A stretch of DNA of 64,000 nucleotides from Pelomonas margarita (GCF_043555875.1 NZ_JBIGHW010000012.1:1-64000); one strand, 5' to 3'; positions 17,509 through 28,094 are shown, counted from the first letter of the stretch. A program made the numbers and translations. The notes: generated from the sequence alone by a model not told the origin.

Positions 17509-17528
17509 TCCAGAGGCTTGGTTCGGGT

Positions 17529-18149
17529 TCAGCGCAAGCCAGCAATGTAGTCGGACACGGCCTTGATTTCCTTGTCGTTCATCTTGGCGGCCACACCGGT
17601 CATGACGGCGTTGTTGGCGCGGGCGCCGCTGCGGAACGCCACCATCTGGGCTTCGACGTAGTCGCCATGCTGGCCACCCAGGCGCGGGTACTGAACCGGC
17701 ATGCCAGAGCCCGTGGGGCCATGGCAGCCTGCGCAGGCGGGGATGCTGCGGTCGGCGATGCCGCCGCGCCAGATCTTTTCGCCCAGCACGACGGTGTCCT
17801 TGTTCTTCGCGAAGCCCGGCTTGGCCGTCTTGCTGGCGTAGAACGCGGCGACGTTGCGCATGTCATCCTCAGACAGCGGCGTGGCCATGCCCTGCATGAT
17901 GGCGTTCTTGCGCTTGCCGCTCTTGAACTCGGCCAGCTGCTTGGCTAGGTACTCGGGGTGCTGGCCCGCAAGAATGGGGTTGGCCGGCGAGCCGCGCGAG
18001 CCGTCTGCGGTGTGGCAGGCGGCGCAGACCTGGCTGGCGATGGCGCCACCCTTGGCGAGGTCGGGCTTGGCCGGCGCGGCAGGCGCACCGCTGGCGAAGG
18101 CCGTGGTGGCCAGCAACAGACTCGACAGGACGATGGCGGCAGTCTTCAT
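17529..18149 (-). CDS. Di-haem cytochrome c4 family protein
   Basis: A 206-residue periplasmic electron carrier with two c-type haem sites, CAACH (residues 42-46) and CAGCH (139-143), the duplicated layout of cytochrome c4. A signal peptide (MKTAAIVLSSLLLATTAFAS) directs export. Family members donate electrons to terminal oxidases. Methionine ligands are likely in MQGMATPLSEDD and the matching MTGVAAKMND. It ends at a strong terminator and sits upstream of resB-ccsB, which would mature it. It is divergent from engB, an arrangement common in Burkholderiales. Confidence 0.92.
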   Translation of the reverse strand: MKTAAIVLSSLLLATTAFASGAPAAPAKPDLAKGGAIASQVCAACHTADGSRGSPANPILAGQHPEYLAKQLAEFKSGKRKNAIMQGMATPLSEDDMRNVAAFYASKTAKPGFAKNKDTVVLGEKIWRGGIADRSIPACAGCHGPTGSGMPVQYPRLGGQHGDYVEAQMVAFRSGARANNAVMTGVAAKMNDKEIKAVSDYIAGLR

Positions 18150-18219
18150 GGATTTGTTGGATCTCTAAGGGCGCAACCTTGAAATTTTACAATGCTGGAT
18201 CACTGCGCTTGAGCTGCCC

Positions 18220-18954
18220 ATGACCAACGAAATCCCTGATGCCAAAACCTCGGAACCCGTGACCGAGAAGCTGGCCCTGGCCTGGACGCACACTGCGCGC
18301 TTCCTGACCACCGCCAGCCAGCTGGTTCACCTGCCTGCCACCGAGCTGCCCGAGATTGCCTTCGTGGGCCGCTCCAACGCCGGCAAATCCACTGCGATCA
18401 ACACGCTGGCGCAGCAGAAACGCCTGGCTTTTGCGTCCAAGACGCCGGGGCGCACCCAGCACATCAACCTGTTCGAGCTGGGTCCGAAAGACGCGGCAGA
18501 CGCGCTGTTCGCCGACCTGCCGGGCTACGGCTACGCGGCCGTCAACAAGTCTGCCAAGCTCCGCTGGCAGAAGGTGATGGCCGACTACCTGGCCGTGCGG
18601 CGCAGCCTGTCCGGCGTCGTGCTGATGGTGGATTCCCGCCTGGGGCTGACGGATCTGGATAAGCAGCTGCTGGAGTTCGTTGCGGCGCGCGTGGCCACCG
18701 GCGAGATTCGCTTGCTGGTGCTGCTGACCAAGTCCGACAAGCTCAACCGCAAGGAGGCCGACGCCGCGCTGCGGGCCACCAGCGAGTTCTTGGCCGGCAT
18801 GACCACCGAGAACTCTGACGTGGCCGTCACGCTGTTCTCGGCGCTCAAGAAGAGCGGCGTGGGCGATGTGGCCCTGGCGCTGCACGAGTGGACGCACGCC
18901 TTGATGCCGGCGCCCGTGGCGGCGGCGTCAGCCGCCGTCCAGGTCGCTGATTAG
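18220..18954 (+). CDS. engB: Ribosome biogenesis GTPase EngB (YihA/YsxC)
   Basis: A 244-residue essential GTPase that helps assemble the large ribosomal subunit. All G motifs are present: G1 GRSNAGKST (50-58), G2 TPGRTQ, G3 DLPGYGYA, G4 TKSD and G5 SALK. The N-terminal extension of about 45 residues is somewhat longer than in the shortest members. It is divergent from the cytochrome c4 gene. Its last 27 bases overlap the 3' end of the opposing DUF1631 gene, so the two transcripts are complementary at their ends. Confidence 0.95.
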   Translation: MTNEIPDAKTSEPVTEKLALAWTHTARFLTTASQLVHLPATELPEIAFVGRSNAGKSTAINTLAQQKRLAFASKTPGRTQHINLFELGPKDAADALFADLPGYGYAAVNKSAKLRWQKVMADYLAVRRSLSGVVLMVDSRLGLTDLDKQLLEFVAARVATGEIRLLVLLTKSDKLNRKEADAALRATSEFLAGMTTENSDVAVTLFSALKKSGVGDVALALHEWTHALMPAPVAAASAAVQVAD

Positions 18955-20955
18955 CGTGTCCACGGCGCGCTGGACGATGTTGTCCTCGTCCAGCGCCGTG
19001 ATGAGGCCGTTGGCCAGCAGCGCCTCGAGGGCGCGGCGCGTCAGCGGCAGGCGCTCGTCGGCCTCGCGGCCCACGAACAGCGTCAGCTGTCGCCCCTCGC
19101 TGAACCAGGCCAGCTGGGCCGTGTGCCAGTTGCCCTGAATAAACAGGTGGAACCAGCGGCCGATCTGCAGCTCGTCCATCCAGCGCGCCACGGCCTGGCG
19201 TGCGTCGGGGGCGTCGTTGTAGAGCTGCACTGGCACCGTGGGCAGTTCGCCGCGGTCCACATCGGCGCTGAGCCAGTGCGAAGGCACCTGCGAGTCGCGC
19301 TCCTCCATCAGCCGTTGCACGATCTCGTCGGCCGAGGACGGCGCGGCGCTTGGTGCAGCCGGACGCGGCGGGGCTGGGCGGGGCGTGCCGTGTTCCAGCG
19401 CCGGCAGCCCGCGCAGCAGCCGGGCGTGCTGGGCCATCAGTTCGGCGAAGGCGGGTTCGCGCTGGGCGGGCGCGAGCTGGATGCTGTCGCAGCCGGCCAC
19501 CAGCCGCTCGATGAGCACCGGCAGCCGCATGCGCAGCGCCTCGCGGTCAGCCAGGTCGCGCGGCGTGACGAGGCTGTCGATAAGCGCGTCCACCAATTCC
19601 ATAGCCGCCAGGGCTTCCTGCGAGTCACGGCCGTGGCGCACCATGGCCGTGACGATGGCGTCCACCCAGGCCGTCTGCAGCAGGCGGTGCATGCGCGGGC
19701 CCAGCGGGGCGTCGTTGATCTGGTGGTCGATCTGCTCGCGCACGAGGTCGCGCCACTGGCTGCGCAGCTGCTCCCGCTCCAGCAGCGCTAGGGCGTCGGC
19801 GTTGCGCTCGCTGCTCTGGCGGGCCTGCTGGTCGATGTGGGTGTCCACGCGGCTCAGTACCTGCTGGAACAGCATGGCCGTGGGGGTGGGCGTGTCCACC
19901 AGCAGCTGGGCCTCGGCTTCCATGAAGCGTAGAAAGCTCGTGAAGCGGGCGTCGTCGGGGCGGTCGAAGGCCATGCCGTGCGCCGCGACGCGGTTCAGCA
20001 GTGACCAAGTGGGGTGGTCCTGGCGGCGCAGCAGCGAGGCGTCGGTGCGCGCGAGCCGCACGACGGCGATCTGCAGCCGGGCCAGCAGCGCCTTCAGCGG
20101 CGGCAGCAGGCGTGGGTCGGCGAGGATCTGGTCGTACAGCCGGCTGAGCATGTCGGGCCCGGTGGTGCGTACGAACGGTGCCGGCGCCTGCGGGTCGCGT
20201 GCCGCGAGGTTGCCGAGGCCTTGGGGTCTGGAGTTGAAAGCGTCGACGCGGCGGGACAGGCCGTCCAGCGTGCCGTGCGTCGGTGTGCGGGCCGCCACGC
20301 CATGGGCCGCAGCCAGGCGCTGGTGGGCCAGCGGATCGCTGATGCCCTGGCCATGCGAGGCGACCATGTCGCTGATGTCGGCTGCCTGCAGTACAGCCAC
20401 AGCGTGGCTGTACTGCCGGTGCAAGGCGTTCGCTAGCGGTGCGGCCGCCACGCGCATCAGCTCGTACTGCGCCTGCGGGCTCAGCGCGCTGGCCGCCAGG
20501 GCGTGATGCAGGGCGTGCGCGTAGAGCGCCGGGCGCAGCGGGTTGTCGCGCTCGCGGGCACGGGCGATGCCGCGCAAGGCAGCGTAGAAGTTGCCGATCT
20601 GGTGCAGCTCGGCGCGGCTCAGCTCCTCGGCCGTGCGGGCGATGTGGGCGATGGCCACGTCCTGCAGCGCCTGGTGCTCGTCGACCAGGCTGAGCGCCTC
20701 CAGGCCGCCCAACGGCGGTAGCGTGCGCTGCAAGGGGTCTTCGCCGCGCCGGCCCGCCTGCAGCAGCTCGATGAGGCGGCCTTCGAAATCGGCAGCAAAG
20801 CGCGCACGCACCTTGCGCCAGCCCTCGCGCAGCGGGAAGTGCTGGGGCTGTGCGTCGAGCTCGTCCTGCACGAGATTGAGCAACTCGCGGGCCAGCGGGC
20901 CCGCCTCGGTCAGGGCGTGGTCGAGCAGGGCTTGGGGATGCAGGCTGGACGACAT
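18928..20955 (-). CDS. DUF1631 family protein
   Basis: A 675-residue protein of a betaproteobacterial family of unknown function, sometimes misannotated as thymidine phosphorylase. The ATG at 20955 begins MSSSLHPQALLDHALTEAGP; longer in-frame starts add arginine-rich, non-conserved sequence. The body is mostly helical. The C-terminal part (about residues 560-675: ARWMDELQIGRWFHLFIQGN, AQLAWFSEGRQLTLFVGR, LTRRALEALLANGLI) looks like a beta-rich PilZ-like module, but the RxxxR/DxSxxG c-di-GMP signature is not evident. No signal peptide or membrane helix is seen. It overlaps the 3' end of engB by 27 bases. Confidence 0.75.
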   Translation of the reverse strand: MSSSLHPQALLDHALTEAGPLARELLNLVQDELDAQPQHFPLREGWRKVRARFAADFEGRLIELLQAGRRGEDPLQRTLPPLGGLEALSLVDEHQALQDVAIAHIARTAEELSRAELHQIGNFYAALRGIARARERDNPLRPALYAHALHHALAASALSPQAQYELMRVAAAPLANALHRQYSHAVAVLQAADISDMVASHGQGISDPLAHQRLAAAHGVAARTPTHGTLDGLSRRVDAFNSRPQGLGNLAARDPQAPAPFVRTTGPDMLSRLYDQILADPRLLPPLKALLARLQIAVVRLARTDASLLRRQDHPTWSLLNRVAAHGMAFDRPDDARFTSFLRFMEAEAQLLVDTPTPTAMLFQQVLSRVDTHIDQQARQSSERNADALALLEREQLRSQWRDLVREQIDHQINDAPLGPRMHRLLQTAWVDAIVTAMVRHGRDSQEALAAMELVDALIDSLVTPRDLADREALRMRLPVLIERLVAGCDSIQLAPAQREPAFAELMAQHARLLRGLPALEHGTPRPAPPRPAAPSAAPSSADEIVQRLMEERDSQVPSHWLSADVDRGELPTVPVQLYNDAPDARQAVARWMDELQIGRWFHLFIQGNWHTAQLAWFSEGRQLTLFVGREADERLPLTRRALEALLANGLITALDEDNIVQRAVDTLISDLDGG

Positions 20956-21221
20956 GGAGCGGTAGGACAAGGATGTCGGATTATCGGAGCACGCGATTGG
21001 CGCGCCCTGGCGTCGGCCCTTCATTCGCGCCCCCCTGATCCCAAGGTTTGCCGCAGTGCGGCGGCAGCTTTTCACGATTCCCCCGCCTTCATCCGGCGCA
21101 GGCCGCAGCGTGCGGTGACCTGTCCTCAGTGGTGCGTTGGGCCGGCGTTCTCGCATGCGTTGATCGCACGAACCCGCCGCGCGACGGCATGATGCGCGCC
21201 AGCTTCACTGCCGTGCGTCCC

Positions 21222-22049
21222 ATGAGAACTCCTGCCCTGTTGATGTGCCTGGCGGCGTCGAGCGTCTGGGCCTCGGAACCTTCCACGCGCCGTGAGGCGC
21301 CGCCGTTGTGGGAGCTGGGCCTCGGTGCGGCGGGTGTTTCGCAGCAGGCCTATCCGGGTTCCGACCAGCAGGCCCGCCGCGCGCTGGTGCTGCCCTACCT
21401 GATCTACCGCGGCAAGGTGCTGCGCGCCGACGGCGACGGCGCCGGCCTGCGTGCGGTGCGCACCGACGCTTTTGAGCTGGACGTGTCGTTCGCCGGCACG
21501 CTGAGCTCGGGCTCCGAGACGCTGCGGGCGCGGGAGGGCATGCCGCGGCTGGGCACGCTGGTGGAGGCCGGGCCGGTGGCGCGCTGGTTCGTCAACGGGC
21601 GCGGTGCTGCCGAGCGCCTGGTGCTGGAACTGCCGGTGCGCGGCGTGTTCGAGCTGAGTCACTTGAGCCGCCACCGCGGCATGACCTTCGAGCCGCGCCT
21701 GGCGTGGCAGCACCGCCCCCAGGCGAACGGCTGGGCCTACGGAGCCAGCGTCGGTGCCGTGGTGGGCGACCGCCGGCTGGGCTCGACCTTCTACGGCGTG
21801 ACCGCCGGCGAGGCGCGGCCGGACCGCCCGGCGTTCGACGCGAAGGCGGGCTTGATTGCCTGGCGGCTGGGTGGCAGCGTCGCGAAGAACCTGACGCCGG
21901 ACCTGCGCCTGTACGCCTTCGGCCGCCTGGACAGCCTGGCCGGCGCGGCCAACCGCGACAGCGCGCTGGTGCGGCAGACGACGGGCTTCACGTACGGCAT
22001 CGGCCTGAGCTACACGCTGATGCGCTCGGCCGCCAGCGCCAGCGACTGA
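21222..22049 (+). CDS. MipA/OmpV family outer-membrane protein
   Basis: A 275-residue outer-membrane beta-barrel. The ATG at 21222 gives a signal peptide (MRTPALLMCLAASSVWASEP); ATGs at 21189 and 21192 are possible but less signal-like. Family marks are WELGLGAAGVSQQAYPGSDQ, then LPYLIYRGKVLRADGDG, an internal barrel with GMTFEPRLAWQHR, and the final strand FTYGIGLSYTLMR. MipA family members act as scaffold or porin-like proteins, and the substrate is unknown. It stands alone and converges on groEL, sharing a bidirectional terminator. Confidence 0.8.
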   Translation: MRTPALLMCLAASSVWASEPSTRREAPPLWELGLGAAGVSQQAYPGSDQQARRALVLPYLIYRGKVLRADGDGAGLRAVRTDAFELDVSFAGTLSSGSETLRAREGMPRLGTLVEAGPVARWFVNGRGAAERLVLELPVRGVFELSHLSRHRGMTFEPRLAWQHRPQANGWAYGASVGAVVGDRRLGSTFYGVTAGEARPDRPAFDAKAGLIAWRLGGSVAKNLTPDLRLYAFGRLDSLAGAANRDSALVRQTTGFTYGIGLSYTLMRSAASASD

Positions 22050-22063
22050 GGTCGTCGCAGGCA

Positions 22064-22102
22064 TGAAAAAAAGGGGCTCCCTCGCGGGAGCCCCTTTTGT
22101 TT
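22064..22102. terminator. Bidirectional terminator between mipA-like gene and groEL
   Basis: The stem GGGGCTCCC (22073-22081) / GGGAGCCCC (22086-22094) has loop TCGC, with an A-run on the left and TTTTGTTT on the right. It serves the plus-strand outer-membrane gene and the minus-strand groESL transcript. Confidence 0.9.
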
Positions 22103-22132
22103 GTCAGCGACGGGTGTGTCGCCGGCGTGGAC

Positions 22133-23782
<1,650 letters not shown>

Positions 23783-23865
23783 TTGATTCTCCGAATACTT
23801 AAATTGGGGTCAGAGACAATTTCTCTGAGTCGATGGGGCCGCTTGCGCGTCGCCCCGGAAGGCAA

Positions 23866-24156
23866 TTACTTCTGGACGACGGCGAAGAGGTCTTCCTCGC
23901 GCATGACCAGCAGTTCTTCGCCGTCGACCTTGACGGTCTGGCCAGAGTACTTGCCGAACAGCACGCGGTCGCCGACGACGACGTTCAGGGCGACGAACTC
24001 ACCCTTGTCGTTGCGCTTGCCGGGGCCCACGGCAAGCACTTCACCCTGGTCGGGCTTCTCGGCGGCGTTGTCGGGGATGAAGATGCCCGAGGCGGTCTTG
24101 GTTTCCTGTTCCAGGCGGCGAACGATCACGCGATCGTGCAGGGGGCGCAGCTTCAT
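23866..24156 (-). CDS. groES: Co-chaperonin GroES (10 kDa)
   Basis: A 96-residue lid of the GroEL chamber. The sequence starts MKLRPLHDRVIVRRLEQET, the mobile loop is KTASGIFIPDNAAEKPDQGE, and DRVLFGKYSGQTVKVDGEE follows. The ATG at 24156 has GGAG upstream; longer in-frame starts cross the CIRCE element and are rejected. It is the first gene of the groESL operon. Confidence 0.98.
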   Translation of the reverse strand: MKLRPLHDRVIVRRLEQETKTASGIFIPDNAAEKPDQGEVLAVGPGKRNDKGEFVALNVVVGDRVLFGKYSGQTVKVDGEELLVMREEDLFAVVQK

Positions 24157-24248
24157 GAGGTCTCCTTCAGAGAGTTTGAACCGCGGCTGCCGCAACCCGG
24201 GGGTCGCGGCGCGCCGAAAAAATGGGGCCGACACAAGGCCCGATTTCG

Positions 24249-24275
24249 TTAGCACTCGAGTTTGGAGAGTGCTAG
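24249..24275 (-). promoter_or_regulatory. CIRCE operator (HrcA site) of groESL
   Basis: TTAGCACTC (24249-24257), nine bases, then GAGTGCTAG (24267-24275). This matches the CIRCE consensus TTAGCACTC-N9-GAGTGCTAA at 17 of 18 positions. It sits directly downstream of the groE -10 box, where HrcA would block transcription until heat shock. Confidence 0.95.
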
Positions 24276-24283
24276 CAGCGAGG

Positions 24284-24311
24284 ATTATAGGGACGGGATG
24301 TGGCGATTCAA
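24284..24311 (-). promoter_or_regulatory. groESL promoter
   Basis: On the minus strand TTGAAT (24311-24306) and TATAAT (24289-24284) are separated by 16 bases. The -35 reads CTTGAAT and the -10 is preceded by CCC, so it also partly resembles a sigma-32 promoter (CTTGAAA...CCCCATnT). The predicted start overlaps the CIRCE operator edge. Confidence 0.75.
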
Positions 24312-24504
24312 GACCTGCCTGCGATCTGTTGATCAAGCGCGATCGGACTGGCCATTCGGCCCGAAGGCTGCGTGCCGAACCTCAAGCGGAACTTCGCAAT
24401 ATCTCGGCAAGTCCTTATTTATGAAAGAGATTTTCCGAGCGGCTGTTGTTTTTGACAGTGTCGCGCTAAGTGCTTGATTTCATTGAAAAAACTTGTGCGA
24501 ATTC
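24312..24504. other. Non-coding part of the divergent groES-mraZ gap
   Basis: The gap between groES and mraZ is 405 bases. Apart from the groE promoter and CIRCE on one side and the mra promoter and MraZ boxes on the other, this middle part has no convincing gene. It is more A+T-rich than its surroundings, and a TTGACA occurs at 24452-24457 without a good -10 box at the right distance. Confidence 0.6.
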
Positions 24505-24533
24505 TTGACCCTGGTGTTGGCAGCGCTTAAAGT
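24505..24533 (+). promoter_or_regulatory. Main promoter of the division/cell-wall cluster
   Basis: TTGACC (24505-24510), 17 bases, TAAAGT (24528-24533) matches the sigma-70 consensus at 5/6 and 4/6 positions. It would start transcription about 20 bases before the mraZ GTG codon. The MraZ repeats begin at its -10 box. Confidence 0.65.
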
Positions 24534-24566
24534 GGGGAGAAGTGTCGTTTCGTGGTGAAAAGTGTC
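24532..24566 (+). promoter_or_regulatory. MraZ operator: four 10-bp-spaced GTG repeats
   Basis: Four repeats start at 24532, 24542, 24552 and 24562: GTGGGGAGAA, GTGTCGTTTC, GTGGTGAAAA, GTGTCGG. The spacing is exactly 10 bases, one helical turn. Known: MraZ binds TGGGN-type direct repeats upstream of its own gene with this periodicity. The fourth repeat supplies the GTG start codon of mraZ, so bound MraZ would cover the transcription start and the translation start region. Confidence 0.75.
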
Positions 24567-25002
24567 GGAAATCGTCTTTCAAGGAGCTTCAAACTTGGCG
24601 CTGGACGCCAAGGGGCGCCTGGGCGTGCCGACGCGCCACCGTGAGGTGCTGCAGCTGTTGTGCGGCGGGCGCCTGACCATCACCAAGCATCCCGACGGCT
24701 GCCTGATGCTGTTCCCGCGCCCCACGTGGGAGACGTTCCGCGACAAGGTCGCCGGCCTGCCGATGTCCGCAGCGGGCTGGAAGCGCGTGTTCCTGGGCAA
24801 TGCGATGGATGTCGAGATCGACTCGGCGGCGCGCGTGCTGATCTCGCCCGAGCTGCGCGAAAGCGCCGGGCTGGACAAGGACGTCGTGCTGCTGGGCATG
24901 GGCAGCCACTTCGAGATCTGGGACAAGAAGGCCCACGCTGCCCAGGAGGCCGAGGTCCTGGCCGGGCCCATGCCTGACGCGCTCAAGGACTTCAGTTTCT
25001 GA
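24562..25002 (+). CDS. mraZ: Transcriptional regulator MraZ
   Basis: A 146-residue ring-forming repressor of the AbrB/SpoVT-like fold that controls the division and cell-wall cluster it heads. The two copies of the DNA-contact motif are DAKGRLGVPTRHR (residues 15-27) and DSAARVLISPELRE. The start is a GTG at 24562 that lies within the last MraZ-box repeat; no better start exists downstream without losing the first motif. Its TGA overlaps the rsmH ATG by one base. Confidence 0.95.
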   Translation: MSEIVFQGASNLALDAKGRLGVPTRHREVLQLLCGGRLTITKHPDGCLMLFPRPTWETFRDKVAGLPMSAAGWKRVFLGNAMDVEIDSAARVLISPELRESAGLDKDVVLLGMGSHFEIWDKKAHAAQEAEVLAGPMPDALKDFSF

Positions 25003-25955
25003 TGAGCGCCAGGATGAACGAGAACGCCACGTTCCGTCACACGACCGTGCTGCTGGACGAGGCGGTGGATGGCGTGCTGGCGCGCCCCGACGGTGTCTAC
25101 GTGGATGGCACCTTTGGCCGGGGCGGTCATTCGCGTCTGCTGCTGAGCAAGTTGGGGCCTCAGGGTCGCCTGATCGGCATCGACCGCGACCCGGAGGCTA
25201 TCGCGGCCGCTGCGGCCATCACCGACCCGCGCTTCGCCATCGTCCATGCCGGCTTTGCCGACATGGCCGAGGAGCTGGCGGCCATCGGGGTGCATCAGGT
25301 GGACGGCGTGCTGCTGGACCTGGGCGTGTCCAGCCCGCAGATCGACAACCCTGAGCGGGGCTTCAGCTTCCGTTTTGACGGGCCGCTGGACATGCGCATG
25401 GATACCACGCGTGGCGAGAGCGCGGCGGACTTTCTGGCGCGCGCCGACGAGCGCGCCATCGCACAGGTGATTCGGGACTATGGCGAAGAACGGTTTGCTG
25501 GCCAGATTGCAAAGGCGGTTGTTGCTCGCCGAGAAGCCGGTGCGCCGCTCACGCGCACCGACGAACTGCGCGAACTCGTGGCTCGCACGGTCAAGACCCG
25601 CGAGCCCGGCCAGGACCCGGCCACGCGCACCTTTCAAGCTCTTCGGATTCATGTCAACGGCGAGCTGGAGCAGCTTGACCAGGGGCTGAAAGCTGCGCTG
25701 CGCTTGCTGGCGCCGGGTGGCCGGCTTTCCGTCATCAGCTTTCACTCGCTGGAAGACCGCCGGGTGAAGCAATTCATCGCCGAATACAGCAAGCATGTGT
25801 TCGACCGCCGTGCACCGTTCGCGGAACCCGCGCCGCTGATCCTGAACGCGCTGGGCCGCATCAAGCCCAGCGACTCCGAGGTGGCGGCCAACCCGCGTTC
25901 GCGCTCCGCTGTGCTGCGCATCGCCGAACGCACCGATGCCCCGTTGAAGGACTGA
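25002..25955 (+). CDS. rsmH: 16S rRNA N4-methyltransferase RsmH (MraW)
   Basis: A 317-residue SAM-dependent enzyme that methylates C1402 of 16S rRNA at N4. Motifs are HTTVLLDEAVD, YVDGTFGRGGHSRLLL (SAM site), VDGVLLDLGVSSPQID and LSVISFHSLEDRRVKQF. The ATG at 25002 overlaps the mraZ stop (TGATG); an ATG at 25014 is an alternative. Downstream, 86 bases including a dispersed 76-bp repeat separate it from ftsL. That spacing is unusual in a cluster whose other genes mostly touch or overlap. Confidence 0.96.
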   Translation: MSARMNENATFRHTTVLLDEAVDGVLARPDGVYVDGTFGRGGHSRLLLSKLGPQGRLIGIDRDPEAIAAAAAITDPRFAIVHAGFADMAEELAAIGVHQVDGVLLDLGVSSPQIDNPERGFSFRFDGPLDMRMDTTRGESAADFLARADERAIAQVIRDYGEERFAGQIAKAVVARREAGAPLTRTDELRELVARTVKTREPGQDPATRTFQALRIHVNGELEQLDQGLKAALRLLAPGGRLSVISFHSLEDRRVKQFIAEYSKHVFDRRAPFAEPAPLILNALGRIKPSDSEVAANPRSRSAVLRIAERTDAPLKD

Positions 25956-25965
25956 CATGACACGT

Positions 25966-26041
25966 CAGCCCCTTCGCTTGCTTTGCTCGTGGCCCCCAGA
26001 GGCTGTGCGTCAGTGCCTTGGTGCGGGCGGGTGGCGCTGAC
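25966..26041 (+). repeat. 76-bp dispersed repeat ending at the ftsL start codon
   Basis: This 76-base stretch aligns without gaps to 47711-47786, the bases just before lpxC, with about 60 of 76 positions identical by eye. Both copies end in CTGAC directly before ATGG. Near the end, GTCAGTGCC (26009-26017) can pair with GGCGCTGAC (26033-26041), placing a hairpin next to the start codon. No clear Shine-Dalgarno is visible in the last 20 bases. Confidence 0.75.
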
Positions 26042-26305
26042 ATGGCCAAGATCAACCTCCTGCTGATCCTCGCCGTGCTGGCCAGCGGCCTCGTCCTGGT
26101 GCACACCGCCTACGAGTCGCGCCGGCTGTTCACTGAACGCGAGCGCGCCAAGGCAGAGGGCCAGCGCCTGGCCGCCGACGCCGAGCGGCTGAAGGCCGAG
26201 CGCCATGCGCAGGCCACCAACCTGCGTGTGGAGCAGGTCGCGCGCGAGCGCCTGGGCATGCGTCTGATCTCGCCGGCCGTCGTCGCGTCGGGGGTGGCGC
26301 AGTGA
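26042..26305 (+). CDS. ftsL: Cell division protein FtsL
   Basis: An 87-residue single-pass division protein that joins FtsQ and FtsB and activates FtsWI. A short N-terminus (MAKINLLLILAVLASGLVLV) forms the membrane helix. The periplasmic part is a heptad coiled coil (YESRRLFTERERAKAEGQRL onward). The ATG at 26042 follows the 76-bp repeat directly. The TGA overlaps the GTG of ftsI (GTGA). Confidence 0.93.
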   Translation: MAKINLLLILAVLASGLVLVHTAYESRRLFTERERAKAEGQRLAADAERLKAERHAQATNLRVEQVARERLGMRLISPAVVASGVAQ

Positions 26306-28094
26306 TCGGCGGCGGCAAGGCGAACAAGGCCGGCGCGCGCGCCCTGGGCTCGGGCCGGGCGGTGAACTACTCCACCAGCCCGCTGCTGGCGTCCAAGACG
26401 CCGCCGTGGCGCTCGCGTTTCCTGGTTGGCCTGGTCGGCCTTGCGTTCGCGGGCCTGCTGGGGCGTGCCATCTATGTGCAGGTGCTGCACACCGAGTTCT
26501 TCCAGAAGCAGGGCGAGGCGCGCTACGCGCACACGCTGGAGCTGCCGGCCAGCCGTGGCCGCATCAACGACCGCAGCGGCCAGGTGCTGGCCGCCAGCGT
26601 GGCCGTGCCTTCCATCTGGGCCATCCCGAAGGAAGTGGACGCCGACGAGGGCAAGCGCCGCGAGCTGGCCAAGGTGCTTGGCATCACGCCCAGGGAACTG
26701 CAGGCCAAGCTCAACCCCGAGGCGCGCTTCGTGTGGCTCAAGCGCCTGGCCGACGACGAGACGGCCGCCAAGGTCAAGGCCATCGGCCTGAAGGGCATCT
26801 TCCAGGACCGCGAGTACCGCCGCAAATACCCCGAGGGCGAGGCGGCGGCGCATGTCGTCGGCTTCACCAATGTCGAGGACAAGGGCCAGGAAGGCATCGA
26901 GCTCGCATTCCAGAAAGAGCTGCAGGGCCGTGACGGCTCGCGCTCCGTCGTGCGCGACCGGCTGGGCCGTGTCGTCGAAGACATTGGCGACATCGTGCCC
27001 GCCAGCAACGGTGCCGACATCGACCTAGCCGTCGATTCCAAGGTGCAGTTCTTCGCCTACCAGCGCATCCGCGACGCGGTGGCGGCCAACAAGGCCAAGG
27101 CCGGCTCCGTCGTCGTGCTGGACGTGCAGACCGGCGAGGTGCTGGCGCTGGCCAACTTCCCGAGCTACGACCCCGGCAACCGTCAGAACCTCACCGGCGA
27201 CCAATTGCGCAATCGCGCGCTGACCGACGTGTTCGAGCCCGGCTCGACGATGAAGCCCTTCATCGCCGGTCTGGCGATGGAGACCGGCCGCGTCACGTCG
27301 CGCACGCTGGTGGACACCGGCAACGGCCGCTACCCCTTTCAGGGCGCCGTCATCAGCGACACCAAGCCGCATGGCCTCATCACCGTGCATGAGGTCATCC
27401 AGATGTCCAGCAACATCGGCACGACCAAGCTCGCCATGCAGATGCCGGCGCGCGAGATGCACGAGATGTTCACGGCCATCGGCCTGGGCCAGCGGCCGCA
27501 GATCAGCTTCCCCGGGGCAGTGAGCGGCAAGCTGCGCCCCTACAAGACCTGGCGCCCCATCGAGCAGGCCACGATGAGCTACGGCTACGGCCTGTCGGCC
27601 TCGCTGTTCCAGCTGGCGCGCGCCTACACGGTGTTTGCGCGTGACGGCGAGATCATCCCCGTCAGCATGCTGCGCCAGCCGCGTGAGCATCCGGTGCCCG
27701 GCATCCGCGTGTTCAGCCCCGAGGTCACTCGCGAGCTGCGCAGCATGCTGCAGGACGCCGCCGGCCCCGGCGGCACCGCGCGTCTGGCGCAGGTGCCCGG
27801 CTACAGCGTGGGCGGCAAGAGCGGCACGGCCCACAAGCAGGAGGGCCGCGGCTACGTCAACAAGTACCGCTCGTGGTTCGTGGGCCTGGCGCCCATCAAC
27901 AAGCCGCGCATCGTCGTTGCCGTCATGGTGGACGAGCCCACGGCCGGCGTCTATTACGGCGGCGCCGTGGCCGGCCCGGTGTTCAGCCAGGTCACTGCGC
28001 AGACGCTGCGTCTGCTGGGCGTGCAGCCCGACCTGGACGTGAAGAGCCAGATCGTCGCCAACCAGAAGGCCGTGCCGGTCGAGGAGAGTTTCTG

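Noticed and set aside
24452..24480. A second mraZ promoter from TTGACA at 24452
   Set aside because: The base run at the right distance (TGATTT) is a poor -10 box, and the TTGACC-17-TAAAGT pair nearer to mraZ is better placed.
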